This document shows, in pieces, positions 11,111-22,208 of a DNA stretch of 47,708 nt. The position numbers and the translations under genes were made by a program. Numbering within the stretch: the first letter of the stretch is position 1; every line of letters begins with the position of its first letter. This DNA comes from Serpentinimonas sp. (GTDB lineage Bacteria; Pseudomonadota; Gammaproteobacteria; Burkholderiales; Burkholderiaceae_C): contig JALOSG010000003.1 in NCBI GenBank assembly GCA_025458665.1, positions 1 to 47,708 of the forward strand, given 5' to 3'. A model generated the notes under the pieces. The model saw nothing but the letters and a program-made list of their open reading frames with translations. It had not been told where the DNA came from and did no database searches.

Positions 11111-11122
11111 GAACGATCGTTC
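11111..11122. promoter_or_regulatory. Palindromic operator-like element GAACGATCGTTC
   Basis: Perfect 12 bp palindrome flanked by A6 and T6 tracts, just downstream of the TATAAT element. Confidence 0.6.
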
Positions 11123-11161
11123 GTTTTTTCTGGACCGACCGGCTTGGGTCGCTCTACAATG

Positions 11162-11181
11162 TGACGTTTACGTAAACGTCA
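11162..11181. promoter_or_regulatory. Perfect 20 bp palindrome TGACGTTTACGTAAACGTCA, candidate MerR-family (LiuR-like) operator
   Basis: Self-reverse-complementary over 20 bp, immediately after a TACAAT element and 34 bp before the etfB ATG. Confidence 0.65.
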
Positions 11182-11215
11182 ATCTCAAACAGATCCCAGA
11201 TCACAGGAGCTAGTC

Positions 11216-11965
11216 ATGAAGATTTTGGTGCCCGTCAAGCGCGTGGTGGACTACAACGTGAAGGTGCGCGTGAAGGCCGACGGCTCCGGCGTCGATATCG
11301 CCAACGTGAAGATGAGCATGAACCCCTTCGACGAAATTGCCGTGGAAGAGGCCGTGCGCCTGAAAGAGAAGGGCGCTGCCACCGAAGTGATTGCCGTGTC
11401 CTGCGGCGTGGCCCAGTGCCAGGAAACCCTGCGCACCGCCATGGCCATTGGCGCCGACCGCGCCATCCTGGTGGAAACCAACGAAGAGCTGCAGCCCCTG
11501 GCCGTGGCCAAAATCCTGAAGGCCCTGGTGGACAAAGAGCAGCCGGGCCTGATCATTCTGGGCAAGCAGGCCATTGACGACGACGCCAACCAGACCGGCC
11601 AGATGCTGGCGGCCCTGGCCGACCTGCCGCAGGCCACCTTTGCCTCCAAGGTGGAGATGGTGGACGGCAAGGTGCACGTGACCCGCGAGGTGGACGGCGG
11701 CCTGGAGACCGTGGCCCTGAGCCTGCCGGCTGTGGTCACCACCGACCTGCGCCTCAACGAGCCGCGCTACGTGACGCTGCCCAACATCATGAAGGCCAAG
11801 AAGAAGCAGCTGGACAACATCAAGCCCGAAGAGCTGGGTGTGGATGTGGCGCCGCGCCTCAAGACCTTGAAGGTCAGTGAGCCGCCCAAGCGCAGCGCCG
11901 GTATCAAGGTGGCCGATGTGGCCACGCTGGTGGACAAGCTCAAGAACGTGTCCAAGGTGATCTGA
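11216..11965 (+). CDS. etfB: Electron transfer flavoprotein subunit beta
   Basis: [59 protein letters not shown] ribosome-binding site upstream. Confidence 0.97.
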   Translation: MKILVPVKRVVDYNVKVRVKADGSGVDIANVKMSMNPFDEIAVEEAVRLKEKGAATEVIAVSCGVAQCQETLRTAMAIGADRAILVETNEELQPLAVAKILKALVDKEQPGLIILGKQAIDDDANQTGQMLAALADLPQATFASKVEMVDGKVHVTREVDGGLETVALSLPAVVTTDLRLNEPRYVTLPNIMKAKKKQLDNIKPEELGVDVAPRLKTLKVSEPPKRSAGIKVADVATLVDKLKNVSKVI

Positions 11966-12027
11966 GCGCGCTGTCCGCGTTCCTTCACCTCACACCCAAC
12001 AACCCACAAGATTCCAGGAGTCCTTCC

Positions 12028-12981
12028 ATGAGCAACCTCATTCTGGTCGTGGCCGAACACGACAACGCCAGCCTCAAAGGCGCCACGCTCAACACCGTGA
12101 CCGCCGCGGCCCACATTGCCAAGCACACGGGCGGAGCCATCCATGTGCTGGTGGCTGGCTTCAACGCCGGTGCTGCCGCTGCCCAGGCGGCGCAGGTGCA
12201 GGGCGTGGCCCAGGTGCTGCATGCCGATGCCGCCCAGCTGGAGCACGGTCTGGCTGAAAACGTGGCACCCCAGGTGCTGGCCGCTGTGGCCGCTGGTGGC
12301 TACAGCCACATCCTGTTCGCCTCCACCGCGCGCGGCAAGAACATCGCTCCGCGCGTGGCCGCCAAGCTCGATGTGGCGCAGATTTCCGACATCACCCGTG
12401 TGGACGCCGCCGACACCTTCGAGCGCCCCATTTATGCCGGCAACGCCATGGCCGTGGTGCAGAGCAGCGATGCGGTGAAGGTCATCACGGTGCGCACCAC
12501 CGGCTTCGATGCCGCCGCCACCGGTGGCTCGGCCGCCGTGGCTACGGCCGCCGCCGTGGGCGACAGCGGCAAGAGCAGCTTCGTGGGCTCCGAACTCGCC
12601 GTGAGCGACCGGCCCGAACTCACGGCCGCCAAGATCATTGTGTCGGGCGGCCGCGCCCTGGGCAGTGCCGAGAAGTTCAACGAAGTCATGACCCCGCTGG
12701 CCGACAAGCTGGGTGCCGCTCTGGGTGCCAGCCGCGCTGCGGTGGACGCCGGCTACGCCCCGAACGACTGGCAGGTGGGCCAGACCGGCAAGATCGTGGC
12801 GCCCAGCCTCTACATCGCTGCCGGCATTTCGGGTGCCATCCAGCACCTGGCGGGCATGAAGGATTCCAAGGTCATTGTGGCCATCAACAAGGACCCGGAA
12901 GCCCCCATCTTCAGCGTGGCCGACTACAGCCTGGAGGCCGACCTGTTCGAGGCGGTGCCGGAACTGGTCAAGAGCCTGTAA
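12028..12981 (+). CDS. etfA: Electron transfer flavoprotein subunit alpha
   Basis: [93 protein letters not shown]. Confidence 0.97.
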   Translation: MSNLILVVAEHDNASLKGATLNTVTAAAHIAKHTGGAIHVLVAGFNAGAAAAQAAQVQGVAQVLHADAAQLEHGLAENVAPQVLAAVAAGGYSHILFASTARGKNIAPRVAAKLDVAQISDITRVDAADTFERPIYAGNAMAVVQSSDAVKVITVRTTGFDAAATGGSAAVATAAAVGDSGKSSFVGSELAVSDRPELTAAKIIVSGGRALGSAEKFNEVMTPLADKLGAALGASRAAVDAGYAPNDWQVGQTGKIVAPSLYIAAGISGAIQHLAGMKDSKVIVAINKDPEAPIFSVADYSLEADLFEAVPELVKSL

Positions 12982-12998
12982 CCTTTCCCTGAAACTCT

Positions 12999-13028
12999 GG
13001 GCGTCCCGCAAGCTGGCGCCCTTTTTTT
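12999..13028 (+). terminator. Rho-independent terminator after etfA
   Basis: GGGCG-t-CC-cgcaagct-GG-CGCCC stem followed by T7. Confidence 0.75.
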
Positions 13029-13094
13029 GGTCTGCCTGCCGCTTTCTGCTTCTTGCTGCAGGCATGGCCGCTATCAGTCACCGGAGACACACGC

Positions 13095-14796
13095 ATGAGC
13101 TACATCGCCCCCGTCAAAGACATGATGTTCACCATCGAGCATCTGGCAGGCCTTGAACAGGTGGCCCAACTGCCCGGTTTCGAGGAAGCCGGTCTGGACA
13201 CGGCCGAGGCGGTGCTGGAAGAGTGCGCTCGCCTGAACCAGGAAGTCATTGCGCCGCTGAACTGGGAGGGCGACAAGTACCCGTCCAGCTTCCACGACGG
13301 CAAGGTCACCACCACGCCGGGTTTCCGCGACGCCTACCGCCAGTACGCCGAGGGCGGATGGCAGGGCCTGCAGCACCCGGCCGACTTCGGCGGTCAGGGC
13401 CTGCCCAAGACCATAGGCTCGGCCTGCAGCGAAGTGCTGAACTCGGCCAACATGAGCTTTGCGCTGTGTCCGCTGCTCACCGACGGCGCCATTGAAGCGC
13501 TGCTCACCGCTGGCAGCGATGAGCTGAAAGCCACCTACCTGGAAAAGCTCATCAGTGGCCAGTGGACCGGCACCATGAACCTGACCGAACCGCAGGCGGG
13601 TTCCGACTTGTCGATGGTGCGCAGCCGCGCCGAGCCGCAGCCCGACGGCACCTACAAGGTGTTCGGCACCAAGATCTACATCACCTACGGTGAGCACGAC
13701 ATGGCCGAGAACATCGTGCACCTGGTGGGGTGCCCGCAACGACGTGCACTGCGTGAGCATCGAGCACAAGATGGGCATCAAGGCCAGCCCCACGGCGGTA
13801 TTGCAGTACGGCGACCACGGCGGCGCGGTGGGTTACCTGGTGGGCGAGGAAAACCGTGGCCTGGAGTACATGTTCATCATGATGAACGCGGCCCGCTTTG
13901 CCGTGGGTGTGCAGGGCATAGCCATTGCCGAGCGTGCCTACCAGAAGGCGGTGCAGTACGCCCGCGACCGCGTGCAGAGCCGGCCCGTGGATGGCAGCCT
14001 GAATGCGGCGGCGCCCATCATCCACCACCCTGACGTGAAGCGCATGCTCATGACCATGCGCGCCACCGTGGAGGGTTGCCGTGCCATGTCGGCCGTGGCA
14101 GCGGCGGCCTACGACGCGGCCCACCACCACCCCGACGCCGATGTGCGCAAGCAGAACGCCACGTTCTATGAGTTCATGGTGCCGCTGGTGAAGGGCTACA
14201 GCACCGAGATGAGCCTGGAAGTGACCAGCCTGGGCGTGCAGGTGCACGGTGGCATGGGCTTCATCGAGGAAACCGGTGCTGCGCAGTACTACCGCGACGC
14301 CAAGATCCTGACCATTTACGAAGGCACCACCGCCATCCAGGCCAACGACCTGGTGGGCCGCAAGACCGCCCGCGACGGCGGCAACACCGCCAAAGCCATT
14401 GCGGCCCAGATTGCCGGCACCGAAGCCGAGCTGCGCGCCAGCGGTTCGGCCCATGCGGTGGCGGTAGCCCAGCGGCTGGCTGCGGCCCGCGAGGCTTTTG
14501 TGGATGTGGTGGACTTCATTGCCGCCAACACCCGCGCCAACCCCAACGCCGCCTTTGCCGGCAGCGTGCCCTACCTGATGCTGGCCGGCAACCTCATGGC
14601 GGGCTGGCAGATGGGCCGCGCGCTGCTGGTGGCCGAGCGCGAAGCCGCCGCTGGCCGCGATGTGCCCTTCATGCAGGCCAAGATCAGCACGGCCCGCTTC
14701 TACGCCGACCACATCCTCAGCCGTGCCCCCGGTGTGCGCGACGCCATTGTGGAAGGCCACGCCGGTGTCACCGAGATGGCGGTGGAAGCATTCTGA
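13095..14796 (+). pseudogene. Acyl-CoA dehydrogenase (DmdC-like, with C-terminal domain) interrupted by an internal deletion/frameshift
   Basis: First frame: MSYIAPVKDMMFTIEHLAGL...YITYGEHDMAENIVHLV; second frame resumes at GARNDVHCVSIEHKMGIKASPTAVLQYGDHGGAVGYLVGEENRGLEYMFIMMNAARFAVGVQGIA. Break at ~13728. Confidence 0.85.
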
Positions 14797-14870
14797 ACGT
14801 GGCATGCTGAGCGCAGCTGTTCGCCCGATCTGACCCCCTTAACCATTACACGAACCCCACCGGAGACCCC

Positions 14871-15830
14871 ATGTCCAAACTGCCTGCCGCGCTGCAACGT
14901 CTGCGCTTCCCCGTCATTGGCGCGCCCCTGTTCATCATCAGCAACCCCAAGCTGGTGATTGCGCAGTGCGCAGCGGGCGTGGTGGGCTCCATGCCGGCGC
15001 TCAACGCGCGCCCGGCGTCGCAACTCGAGGAATGGCTGCACGAGATCACCGAGGGCATTGCCGCGCACGACAAGGCCCACCCGGACCAGCCCGCTGCGCC
15101 CTACGCCATCAACCAGATCGTGCACAAGAGCAACGACCGGCTGGAGCACGACATGGAGGTGTGCGCCAAGTACAAGGTGCCCATCGTCATCACCAGCCTG
15201 GGCGCCCGCGAAGACGTGAACCAGGCCGTGCACAGCTGGGGTGGTGTGGTGCTGCACGACATCATCAACAACTTCTTTGCGCACAAGGCCATAGACAAGG
15301 GCGCCGATGGTCTGGTGGCGGTGGCCGCGGGTGCCGGTGGCCACGCGGGTGTGAAGAGCCCGTTTGCGCTCATCCAGGAAATCCGCCAGTGGTTCGATGG
15401 CCCCCTGGCCCTGTCGGGCAGCATTGCGCACGGTGGTGCGGTGCTGGCGGCGCGTGCGGCGGGGGCGGACTTTGCCTACATCGGCTCGGCCTTCATTGCC
15501 ACCGAAGAGGCCCGCGCCTCTGACGCATACAAGCAGGCTATCGTGGATGGCAACTCGGACGACATCGTCTACAGCAACCTGTTCACCGGGGTGCACGGTA
15601 ACTACCTCAAGCCCTCCATCAAGGCCGCAGGCCTGGACCCCGACAACCTGCCCGAGAGCGACCCGAGCAAGATGAATTTCGGCGGCGGCGAGGGTTCCAA
15701 GAAGGCGTGGAAAGACATCTGGGGTTGTGGCCAGGGCATAGGCGCGGTGGACGCTGTGGTGCCCGCCGGCGAACTGGTGGCGCGCCTGAAGCGCGAGTAC
15801 GCCGAAGCGCTGGCGCGGGTCAACGCCTGA
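14871..15830 (+). CDS. Nitronate monooxygenase family protein
   Basis: [52 protein letters not shown] and [23 protein letters not shown]. Confidence 0.93.
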   Translation: MSKLPAALQRLRFPVIGAPLFIISNPKLVIAQCAAGVVGSMPALNARPASQLEEWLHEITEGIAAHDKAHPDQPAAPYAINQIVHKSNDRLEHDMEVCAKYKVPIVITSLGAREDVNQAVHSWGGVVLHDIINNFFAHKAIDKGADGLVAVAAGAGGHAGVKSPFALIQEIRQWFDGPLALSGSIAHGGAVLAARAAGADFAYIGSAFIATEEARASDAYKQAIVDGNSDDIVYSNLFTGVHGNYLKPSIKAAGLDPDNLPESDPSKMNFGGGEGSKKAWKDIWGCGQGIGAVDAVVPAGELVARLKREYAEALARVNA

Positions 15831-16878
15831 GGCTGGCCACCACGGTGTCCGCGTAAGCGGCAGCGGCGGCCTGCAAGGCCTGCGGGCTGTCGGCGGGCAG
15901 CACCACGCGCTCGGGCATGCTGCGCAGCCACGTGAGCTGGCGCTTGGCCAGTTGGCGCGTGGCGGCGGCGCCGCGTTCCTGCAGGACCGCCAAGGGCTCG
16001 GTGCCAGCATCCAGCCACTCCCAGGCCTGCCGGTAGCCCACGCAGCGCATGGCGGGCAGGCTGGCGTGCACGCCCGGGTGCTGGCGCAGGCGCTGCACCT
16101 CTTCCAGAAAACCCTGTTGCAGCATGGCAGCGAAGCGTTGTTCGATGCGCTGGTGCAGCCAGCGGCGGTCCTGCGGTTCCAGGGACAGCAGCGCACCGGA
16201 CTGACCCAGAATGGTGGGCTGCCCGGTTGGTTCGGCTTCCTGCTGGCTGGCGTCCTTGTGGTGGTAGGCAGACAGCGGCTTGCCCGTGCTGCACACCACC
16301 TCCAGCGCGCGGCCTATGCGCTGGCTGTCGTTGGGCGCCAGGCGTGCGGCGGTCACCGGGTCCAGCGCCTGTAGGCGCTCGTGCAGAGCGGGCCAGCCCA
16401 GTTCCCGTGCATCGGCGGCAATGCGCTCGCGCCACACCGGGTCGGTGCCCGGCATCTCGTCCAGGCCCTGCAACAGCGCCTTGAAGTACAGCATGGTGCC
16501 GCCCACCAGCAGCGGGAAATGCCCGCGCGCCCAGACGTCTTGCAGCGCCGCGTGCGCGTCTTGTACAAAGCGCGCGGCGCTGTAGCTTTCGGTGGGGTCC
16601 AGCAGGTCCAGCAGGTGGTGTTGCACCTGCTGTTGTTCGGCCACTGTGGGTTTGGCTGTGCCTATGTCCATGCCGCGGTACACCAGCGCGGAATCCACGC
16701 TGATGATCTCTACCGGCGGGCGGGCAGCTGTACGCCCGGGCAGGGCAAGCCCCACTGCGTGGGCCAGCTGAAGCGCCCAGGCGCTTTTGCCCGAAGCCGT
16801 GGGCCCGGCCACCGCCAGCCACTTCAGTGGGCCTGCTTGCGGCACCACCCTTGCCGAACCCGTGGACAGTGGCTCCAT
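15820..16878 (-). CDS. miaA: tRNA dimethylallyltransferase
   Basis: [42 protein letters not shown] and [24 protein letters not shown]; start at MEPLSTGS (16878). Confidence 0.97.
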   Translation of the reverse strand: MEPLSTGSARVVPQAGPLKWLAVAGPTASGKSAWALQLAHAVGLALPGRTAARPPVEIISVDSALVYRGMDIGTAKPTVAEQQQVQHHLLDLLDPTESYSAARFVQDAHAALQDVWARGHFPLLVGGTMLYFKALLQGLDEMPGTDPVWRERIAADARELGWPALHERLQALDPVTAARLAPNDSQRIGRALEVVCSTGKPLSAYHHKDASQQEAEPTGQPTILGQSGALLSLEPQDRRWLHQRIEQRFAAMLQQGFLEEVQRLRQHPGVHASLPAMRCVGYRQAWEWLDAGTEPLAVLQERGAAATRQLAKRQLTWLRSMPERVVLPADSPQALQAAAAAYADTVVASLRR

Positions 16879-18149
16879 CAGGGCGCCGCGTTGCCTTCGG
16901 GCACGGCGCGCTGCAGCGGCGCCTTCACCTCGCCGTAGCGCTGCACCAGCACCCAGGCCACGAAGGCAATGACCACGCTCCAGAACCACAGCCCGTGGGT
17001 GAGCGGGAACACCGAAGGGGCCTGCGCGTCGGTGCCGGTGGAGAGCTGGCGCCCGATCCAGCTGCCCATGGCAAAGGCTGCCACCATCATGAGGAAGCCG
17101 GCAATGGCCGAGGCAGTGCCCGCTGCCTGCGGGAACGGCGATACCGCGCCACTTTGCCCGCAAGGCTGGTGCACGCCGTGCGCCAGGATGAAGAGGTAGA
17201 ACGGCCCCATGATGGTCCAGACGCTCTGCCAGCCCAGCAGGGCCAGCACACCGGCAGACGTGCCCCCGGCCAGCGTGAAGCAGGCCGCCACCGCCACCGT
17301 GCGCCGCACACCCAGACGGGGAATGAGCTGGCGGCACACCAGCGTGCCCAGGATGTACACGAAGGACATGGAGAACATGACCAGCCCGTACTGGGTGGGA
17401 CTGAGCCCCAGTATGCGGATGAACACGAAGGAGGAGGTGGCCAGGAAAGTGAACAGACCACCGTAGGAGGCCAGTGCCAGCAGCGCATAGGCCCAGAACG
17501 TGGGGTGGCGCAGGATGAGCTTCCAGACGCGCCACATGTCCCGCGGTTGCAGGGCTTTGGGGTTGGGCTCCGCCAGGGTTTCCTCGAACTTCCAGGTCAG
17601 CAGCGCCAGTGTCACCACACCGAACACCGCCACCACGGCCAGGGCGGCCTGCCAGCCGAACAGGCCTGCCAGCAGACCACCGGTGGGCGCGCTCATGCAG
17701 GCCAGCACGCCCAGGCCGGTGAGGCCTTTGGACATCATCCGGGCTCCATCGGCCGGGGTGTAAAGGTCGCGAACGATGGCGCGTGCGCACATGACCGCTG
17801 CGCCCATGGCTGCGCCCTGCACGGCGCGCCACAGGATGAGCTGGTCCATGCTCTGCGCGAACAGGCTGCCTAAAGACGCCAGCGCGAACGCTGTGGTGCC
17901 GACCAGCAGAATGGGCCGGCGGCCAAACCGGTCCGACAGAGGCCCCCAGAATAGCTGCGAGACACCGAACGCCAGCAGCAATGCGGTGAGGGTGAGCTGC
18001 GCCTGCGGCATACCCGCGCCAAAACCTTCGGTGATGGCGGGCAGGGCGGGCAGGTACAGGTCGGTGGCGATGGGCTGTATGCCCAGCAGCAGAGAAAGGA
18101 ACAGCACCACAAGGCCCGGGGACATGGTGCTGGGGGAAGCGGTTGGCAT
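16878..18149 (-). CDS. Multidrug effflux MFS transporter (Bcr/CflA type)
   Basis: [40 protein letters not shown] and [31 protein letters not shown]. Confidence 0.93.
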   Translation of the reverse strand: MPTASPSTMSPGLVVLFLSLLLGIQPIATDLYLPALPAITEGFGAGMPQAQLTLTALLLAFGVSQLFWGPLSDRFGRRPILLVGTTAFALASLGSLFAQSMDQLILWRAVQGAAMGAAVMCARAIVRDLYTPADGARMMSKGLTGLGVLACMSAPTGGLLAGLFGWQAALAVVAVFGVVTLALLTWKFEETLAEPNPKALQPRDMWRVWKLILRHPTFWAYALLALASYGGLFTFLATSSFVFIRILGLSPTQYGLVMFSMSFVYILGTLVCRQLIPRLGVRRTVAVAACFTLAGGTSAGVLALLGWQSVWTIMGPFYLFILAHGVHQPCGQSGAVSPFPQAAGTASAIAGFLMMVAAFAMGSWIGRQLSTGTDAQAPSVFPLTHGLWFWSVVIAFVAWVLVQRYGEVKAPLQRAVPEGNAAP

Positions 18150-18199
18150 GGCGGGGAGCGTACCACGGCGATGTGGCGGCTACAGGATGTTGCGGGGGT

Positions 18200-20152
18200 T
18201 CAGCGCCCGCGCAGGAATAGGCCGTCCAGCTCTTTCATGGACACCTGGCGCCAGGTGGGGCGGCCGTGGTTGCACTGGTCGCTGCGTTCGGTGGTTTCCA
18301 TCTGGCGCAGCAGCGCGTCCATTTCGGGCAGGGTGAGGCGGCGGTTGGCCCGCACGGCGCCGTGGCAGGCCATGGTGGCCAGCAGTTCGTTCTGCGCGCG
18401 GGCCACCAGCGTGGCGGCGTCGTGCTGCAGGAGTTCGGCTAGCACACTGCGGGCCAGTTCCACCACATCGCCCTGGGCCAGAACGGCGGGGACGGCACGC
18501 ACGGCCAGCGAGTGCGGGCCCAGCGGCGACACGTCCATACCCAGGAGCGCCAGGGTGTCGGCGTGCTCTTGCGCGGTGGCCACTTCCGCCGGGGTGGCAG
18601 CGAAGCTGGCAGGTACCAGCAGGGGCTGGCTGGGCAGGCGCGCTGTGGCGCCTTCTGGCGCTTGCTGCGCCAGAAACTGTTGCTTGAGCCGCTCGTACAC
18701 GATGCGTTCGTGCGCGGCGTGCATGTCCACCAGCACCAAGCCGTGGGCATTTTCCGCCAGGATGTAGACGCCGTGCAGCTGTGCCAGCGCGCGGCCCAGA
18801 GGCCAGGTTTCGTGGGTGGCTTCGGTGCTGCCCTCCGTGAAGTGGCCCTGCGGGTTCGGGTAGACAGCGCGGGTGCCCGGTTGGGAGGGCGGCCCACCCG
18901 CAGGCTGCCACAGCGCAGCCACATCGCTGGCGGTGAGGGGGGTACCGTACCCCTGCGGTTCAGGGGATGCGAAGCGGAACGGGCTCTGCCAGGGTGCGCT
19001 CTGGGCTTCTGTGGCGGAGGGCGCAGGGGCGTAGCCGGGAGGCCCCGAGGGGTTCGTTGTGGCGCTGGGGATGGCGCTGGGAGTGACTTCCTGCGCCACC
19101 CCCGCACGGGGTTGCGCCAATGCGTCGGCCAGAGCGTGCAGCACGGCCTGGTGCACCTCGCGCGCGTCGCGGAAGCGCACCTCGATCTTGGTGGGGTGGA
19201 CGTTCACGTCCACCCGCGCGGGGTCGATCTCGATGAACAGCGCAAACACGGGCTGGCGCTGGCCGTGCAGCACATCGGCGTAAGCGGTGCGCGCGGCGTG
19301 GGTGACCACTTTGTCTCGCACGTAGCGGCCGTTCACGTAAGCGAACTGGCGGTCGGCGCGGGCGCGGGCGGCATCGGGCAGGCCTATGCGGCCCCACACG
19401 CGCACGCCGCCGCGCTGCGCCTCCACGGGCAGGCTCTCGGCCAGAAAATCGGCGCCCAGTACGTCGCCCAGGCGCTGGGCCAGGGCGGCTTCGGCGCTGT
19501 CCTGCAGGCACTCGCGCCACTGTTCCACCAGTTTGCCATCGTGCCACACGGCAAAGCCCACATCGGGCCGGGCCAGGGCGTGGCGGCGCACGGCTTCCAC
19601 GCAATGGGCCAGCTCGGTGGAGTCGGCCTTGAGGAACTTGCGCCGCGCCGGGGTGGCGTAGAACAGTTCGCGCACCTCCACCGTGGTACCGGTGGTGCGG
19701 GCGGCGGGTTCCAGCTCGCCGGTGCGGGCGTGGAGCAGCCAGGCGTGGGTGTCTGGGGTCTGGCCTGCGGCCGGCGAAGTGGACGCAGACGGCCGCGAGA
19801 GCAGGCTCACCTCTGCGATGGAGCTGATGGCGGCCAGCGCCTCGCCCCTGAAGCCCATGCTGTCCACGGACTCCAGATCGGACAGGTTCCTGATCTTGCT
19901 GGTGGCGTGGCGCTTCAGGGCTATGGGTAGTTCCTCGCGCGGGATGCCGAAGCCGTCGTCCTCCACCGCAATCAGGCGCACGCCGCCGGCCTGCAAGCGC
20001 ACCGTGATGTGGCGGGCGCCGGCGTCCAGTGCGTTGTCCACCAGCTCGCGCACCACGGAAGCGGGGCGCTCCACCACCTCGCCAGCGGCGATCTGGCTGA
20101 TGAGTTCGTCGGGGAGTTCGCGGATGGGGCGGCGCGGTGCGGCTGGGTTCAC
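18200..20152 (-). CDS. mutL: DNA mismatch repair endonuclease MutL
   Basis: [67 protein letters not shown] and C-terminal [26 protein letters not shown]...CNHGRPTW. Confidence 0.97.
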   Translation of the reverse strand: MNPAAPRRPIRELPDELISQIAAGEVVERPASVVRELVDNALDAGARHITVRLQAGGVRLIAVEDDGFGIPREELPIALKRHATSKIRNLSDLESVDSMGFRGEALAAISSIAEVSLLSRPSASTSPAAGQTPDTHAWLLHARTGELEPAARTTGTTVEVRELFYATPARRKFLKADSTELAHCVEAVRRHALARPDVGFAVWHDGKLVEQWRECLQDSAEAALAQRLGDVLGADFLAESLPVEAQRGGVRVWGRIGLPDAARARADRQFAYVNGRYVRDKVVTHAARTAYADVLHGQRQPVFALFIEIDPARVDVNVHPTKIEVRFRDAREVHQAVLHALADALAQPRAGVAQEVTPSAIPSATTNPSGPPGYAPAPSATEAQSAPWQSPFRFASPEPQGYGTPLTASDVAALWQPAGGPPSQPGTRAVYPNPQGHFTEGSTEATHETWPLGRALAQLHGVYILAENAHGLVLVDMHAAHERIVYERLKQQFLAQQAPEGATARLPSQPLLVPASFAATPAEVATAQEHADTLALLGMDVSPLGPHSLAVRAVPAVLAQGDVVELARSVLAELLQHDAATLVARAQNELLATMACHGAVRANRRLTLPEMDALLRQMETTERSDQCNHGRPTWRQVSMKELDGLFLRGR

Positions 20153-20288
20153 CGGCGCATTGTAGAAGCGGGGCGGGACCAGGGTATTCCCTCGAATGGT
20201 CTGTACCCAGGGGATTTAATATGTGTACATACGATTTGCCCACAGCCGCCAGCGAAGCCCACCCCCAACCGACCGCACCGGAAACGCC

Positions 20289-21674
20289 ATGAACGCTCCA
20301 CTGTCTGCCGACTTTCTGCAACGCTGGCCCGAGGTGGCAGGCTCCAGCCGGGTGCCTTTCTGGGCCTACACCGACCCCGCCGTCTACCAGCGGGAACTGG
20401 ATCGGATTTTTTATGGCGCCCACTGGAGTTACGTCGGGCTCGAGGCAGAGATCCCGAAGCCGGGTGATTTCAAGCTCAGCTGGGTGGGGGAGCGGCAGGT
20501 GATTGTGGTGCGCGACCGCGTGCTTCCCAAAGACCGGGGGACAGACCACGGTATCCGCGTAGTGGAAAACCGCTGCGCCCACCGGGGCGTGCGCTTCTGC
20601 CAGGAGCCCCACGGCAATGCGCGCAACTTCGTCTGCCCCTACCACCAGTGGACCTACAAGCTCAACGGCGATTTGGCGGGCTTGCCCTTCAAGGACGGCG
20701 TGCGCGTGGTGACCGAGGCGGGTGACTGCACCCAGGGCGGCATGCCGCCCGATTTCGACCTGAAGGCCCACGGCCTGCAGAGGCTGCGCGTGGAGGTGCT
20801 GGGCGGGCTGGTGTTTGCCACTTTCAGCGCCGAAGCACCACCCCTGAAGGACTACCTGGGCCCGCAGATCATGCCCTGGCTGGACCGCATTTTTCAGGGG
20901 CCGGAGGGCCCGCGCCCGCTCACCTTGCTGGGCTACAACCGCCAGCGCATTCCGGGCAACTGGAAGCTGATGATGGAGAACATCAAGGACCCCTACCACC
21001 CCGGCTTGCTGCACACCTGGTTCGTGACCTTTGGCCTGTGGCGCGCCGACCAGAAAAGCCGCATGGTGATGGACGAGCACGGCCGCCATGCGGTCATGAT
21101 TTCGCGCCGCAACGACAGCGCGGTGGTACCCAGCGCCGTGACCGAAGGCGTGACCAGCTTCAAGGCCAACATGACGCTGAACGACGCGCGCCTCCTGGAT
21201 GTGGTGCCCGAGCCCTGGTGGACCATCCCCGACCCATCCGCTGCCGAGTCCAGTCCGGGGGCCACCATCACCCCCACCGTGACCATGATCACGCTGTTCC
21301 CCAGCCTCATCATCCAGCAGCAGGTGAACTCGCTCAGCACGCGCCACATCGTGCCGCGCGGCGAGGGCAGCTTCGACTTTGTCTGGACGCACTTTGGCTT
21401 CGCCGACGACACGCCCGAGATGACGCGGCGCCGTCTGCGCCAGGCCAATCTGTTCGGGCCCGCAGGCTTTGTAAGCGCCGACGACGGCGAGGTGATCGAG
21501 TTCAGCCAGGACGGCTTTGCGCAGTGGAACAGCGACGGGCAGGGCCGTGGCCAGACGCTGTGCGAACTGGGCGGTGTGGCCGATGGCATAGGCGAACCCC
21601 CGACCGAACACATGGTGACGGAGACGCTGATCCGCGCCATGTACGGCTACTGGAAGAAGGCCATGCAGCCATGA
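20289..21674 (+). CDS. Aromatic ring-hydroxylating dioxygenase, Rieske 2Fe-2S alpha subunit (salicylate 5-hydroxylase/anthranilate dioxygenase-like)
   Basis: Rieske motif CAHRGVRFCQEPHGNARNFVCPYHQW (CxH...CxxH) and mononuclear iron site ENIKDPYHPGLLH. Confidence 0.93.
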   Translation: MNAPLSADFLQRWPEVAGSSRVPFWAYTDPAVYQRELDRIFYGAHWSYVGLEAEIPKPGDFKLSWVGERQVIVVRDRVLPKDRGTDHGIRVVENRCAHRGVRFCQEPHGNARNFVCPYHQWTYKLNGDLAGLPFKDGVRVVTEAGDCTQGGMPPDFDLKAHGLQRLRVEVLGGLVFATFSAEAPPLKDYLGPQIMPWLDRIFQGPEGPRPLTLLGYNRQRIPGNWKLMMENIKDPYHPGLLHTWFVTFGLWRADQKSRMVMDEHGRHAVMISRRNDSAVVPSAVTEGVTSFKANMTLNDARLLDVVPEPWWTIPDPSAAESSPGATITPTVTMITLFPSLIIQQQVNSLSTRHIVPRGEGSFDFVWTHFGFADDTPEMTRRRLRQANLFGPAGFVSADDGEVIEFSQDGFAQWNSDGQGRGQTLCELGGVADGIGEPPTEHMVTETLIRAMYGYWKKAMQP

Positions 21675-22192
21675 ACGGCACCTCGACCGCGATCACAAGC
21701 GCCACGCTGGAAGCGGTGCTGCTGCACCACGAGATCAACCAGATCAACGCCGCCTACGCGGCCGCGCTGGACGAGCGCCGGTTTGCCGATTGGCCCGACT
21801 TTTTCCTGCCCGAGGGCCGCTACCGCGTGCAGGCGCGCGAGAACCACGACCGTGGCCTGCCACTGTGTCTCATGGACCTGGAGAGCCAGGGCATGATGAA
21901 GGACCGCGTGCACGGCATCACCCAGACGATTTACCACGGGCCTTACTACACCCGCCATGTGGTGGGCGCGGCGCTATGGTTGCCTGCCCCCGAAGGAGAG
22001 CCCAGCGCCGCGCTGCGCAGCCAGACCCATTACGCGGTGTTCCGCACCAAGCCAGGCGGCGTGAGCGAGGTATTCAGCGTGGGCCGCTACCTGGACGAAT
22101 GGGTGCGCACTGAAGCGGGCCTGAAACTGCAATCCCGCCACTGCGTGTACGACAGCGAGATGATCCTGAACTCGCTGATTTACCCGATCTGA
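21671..22192 (+). CDS. Aromatic ring-hydroxylating dioxygenase beta subunit
   Basis: HHEINQINAAYAAALDERRFADWPDFFLPEGRYRVQARENHDRGLPLCLMDLESQGMMKDRV; ATGA overlap with the alpha-subunit stop. Confidence 0.92.
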   Translation: MNGTSTAITSATLEAVLLHHEINQINAAYAAALDERRFADWPDFFLPEGRYRVQARENHDRGLPLCLMDLESQGMMKDRVHGITQTIYHGPYYTRHVVGAALWLPAPEGEPSAALRSQTHYAVFRTKPGGVSEVFSVGRYLDEWVRTEAGLKLQSRHCVYDSEMILNSLIYPI

Positions 22193-22208
22193 AACGGCGC
22201 TGCGGGTC

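Noticed and set aside
20215-20245. TATGTGTACATACG partial palindrome upstream of the Rieske alpha gene as a GntR-like operator
   Set aside because: Symmetry is imperfect and no regulator gene is nearby; too weak to call.
18960-21611. 883 aa minus-strand ORF spanning mutL and the Rieske alpha subunit
   Set aside because: Low-complexity antisense frame over two well-supported genes; no domain signatures.
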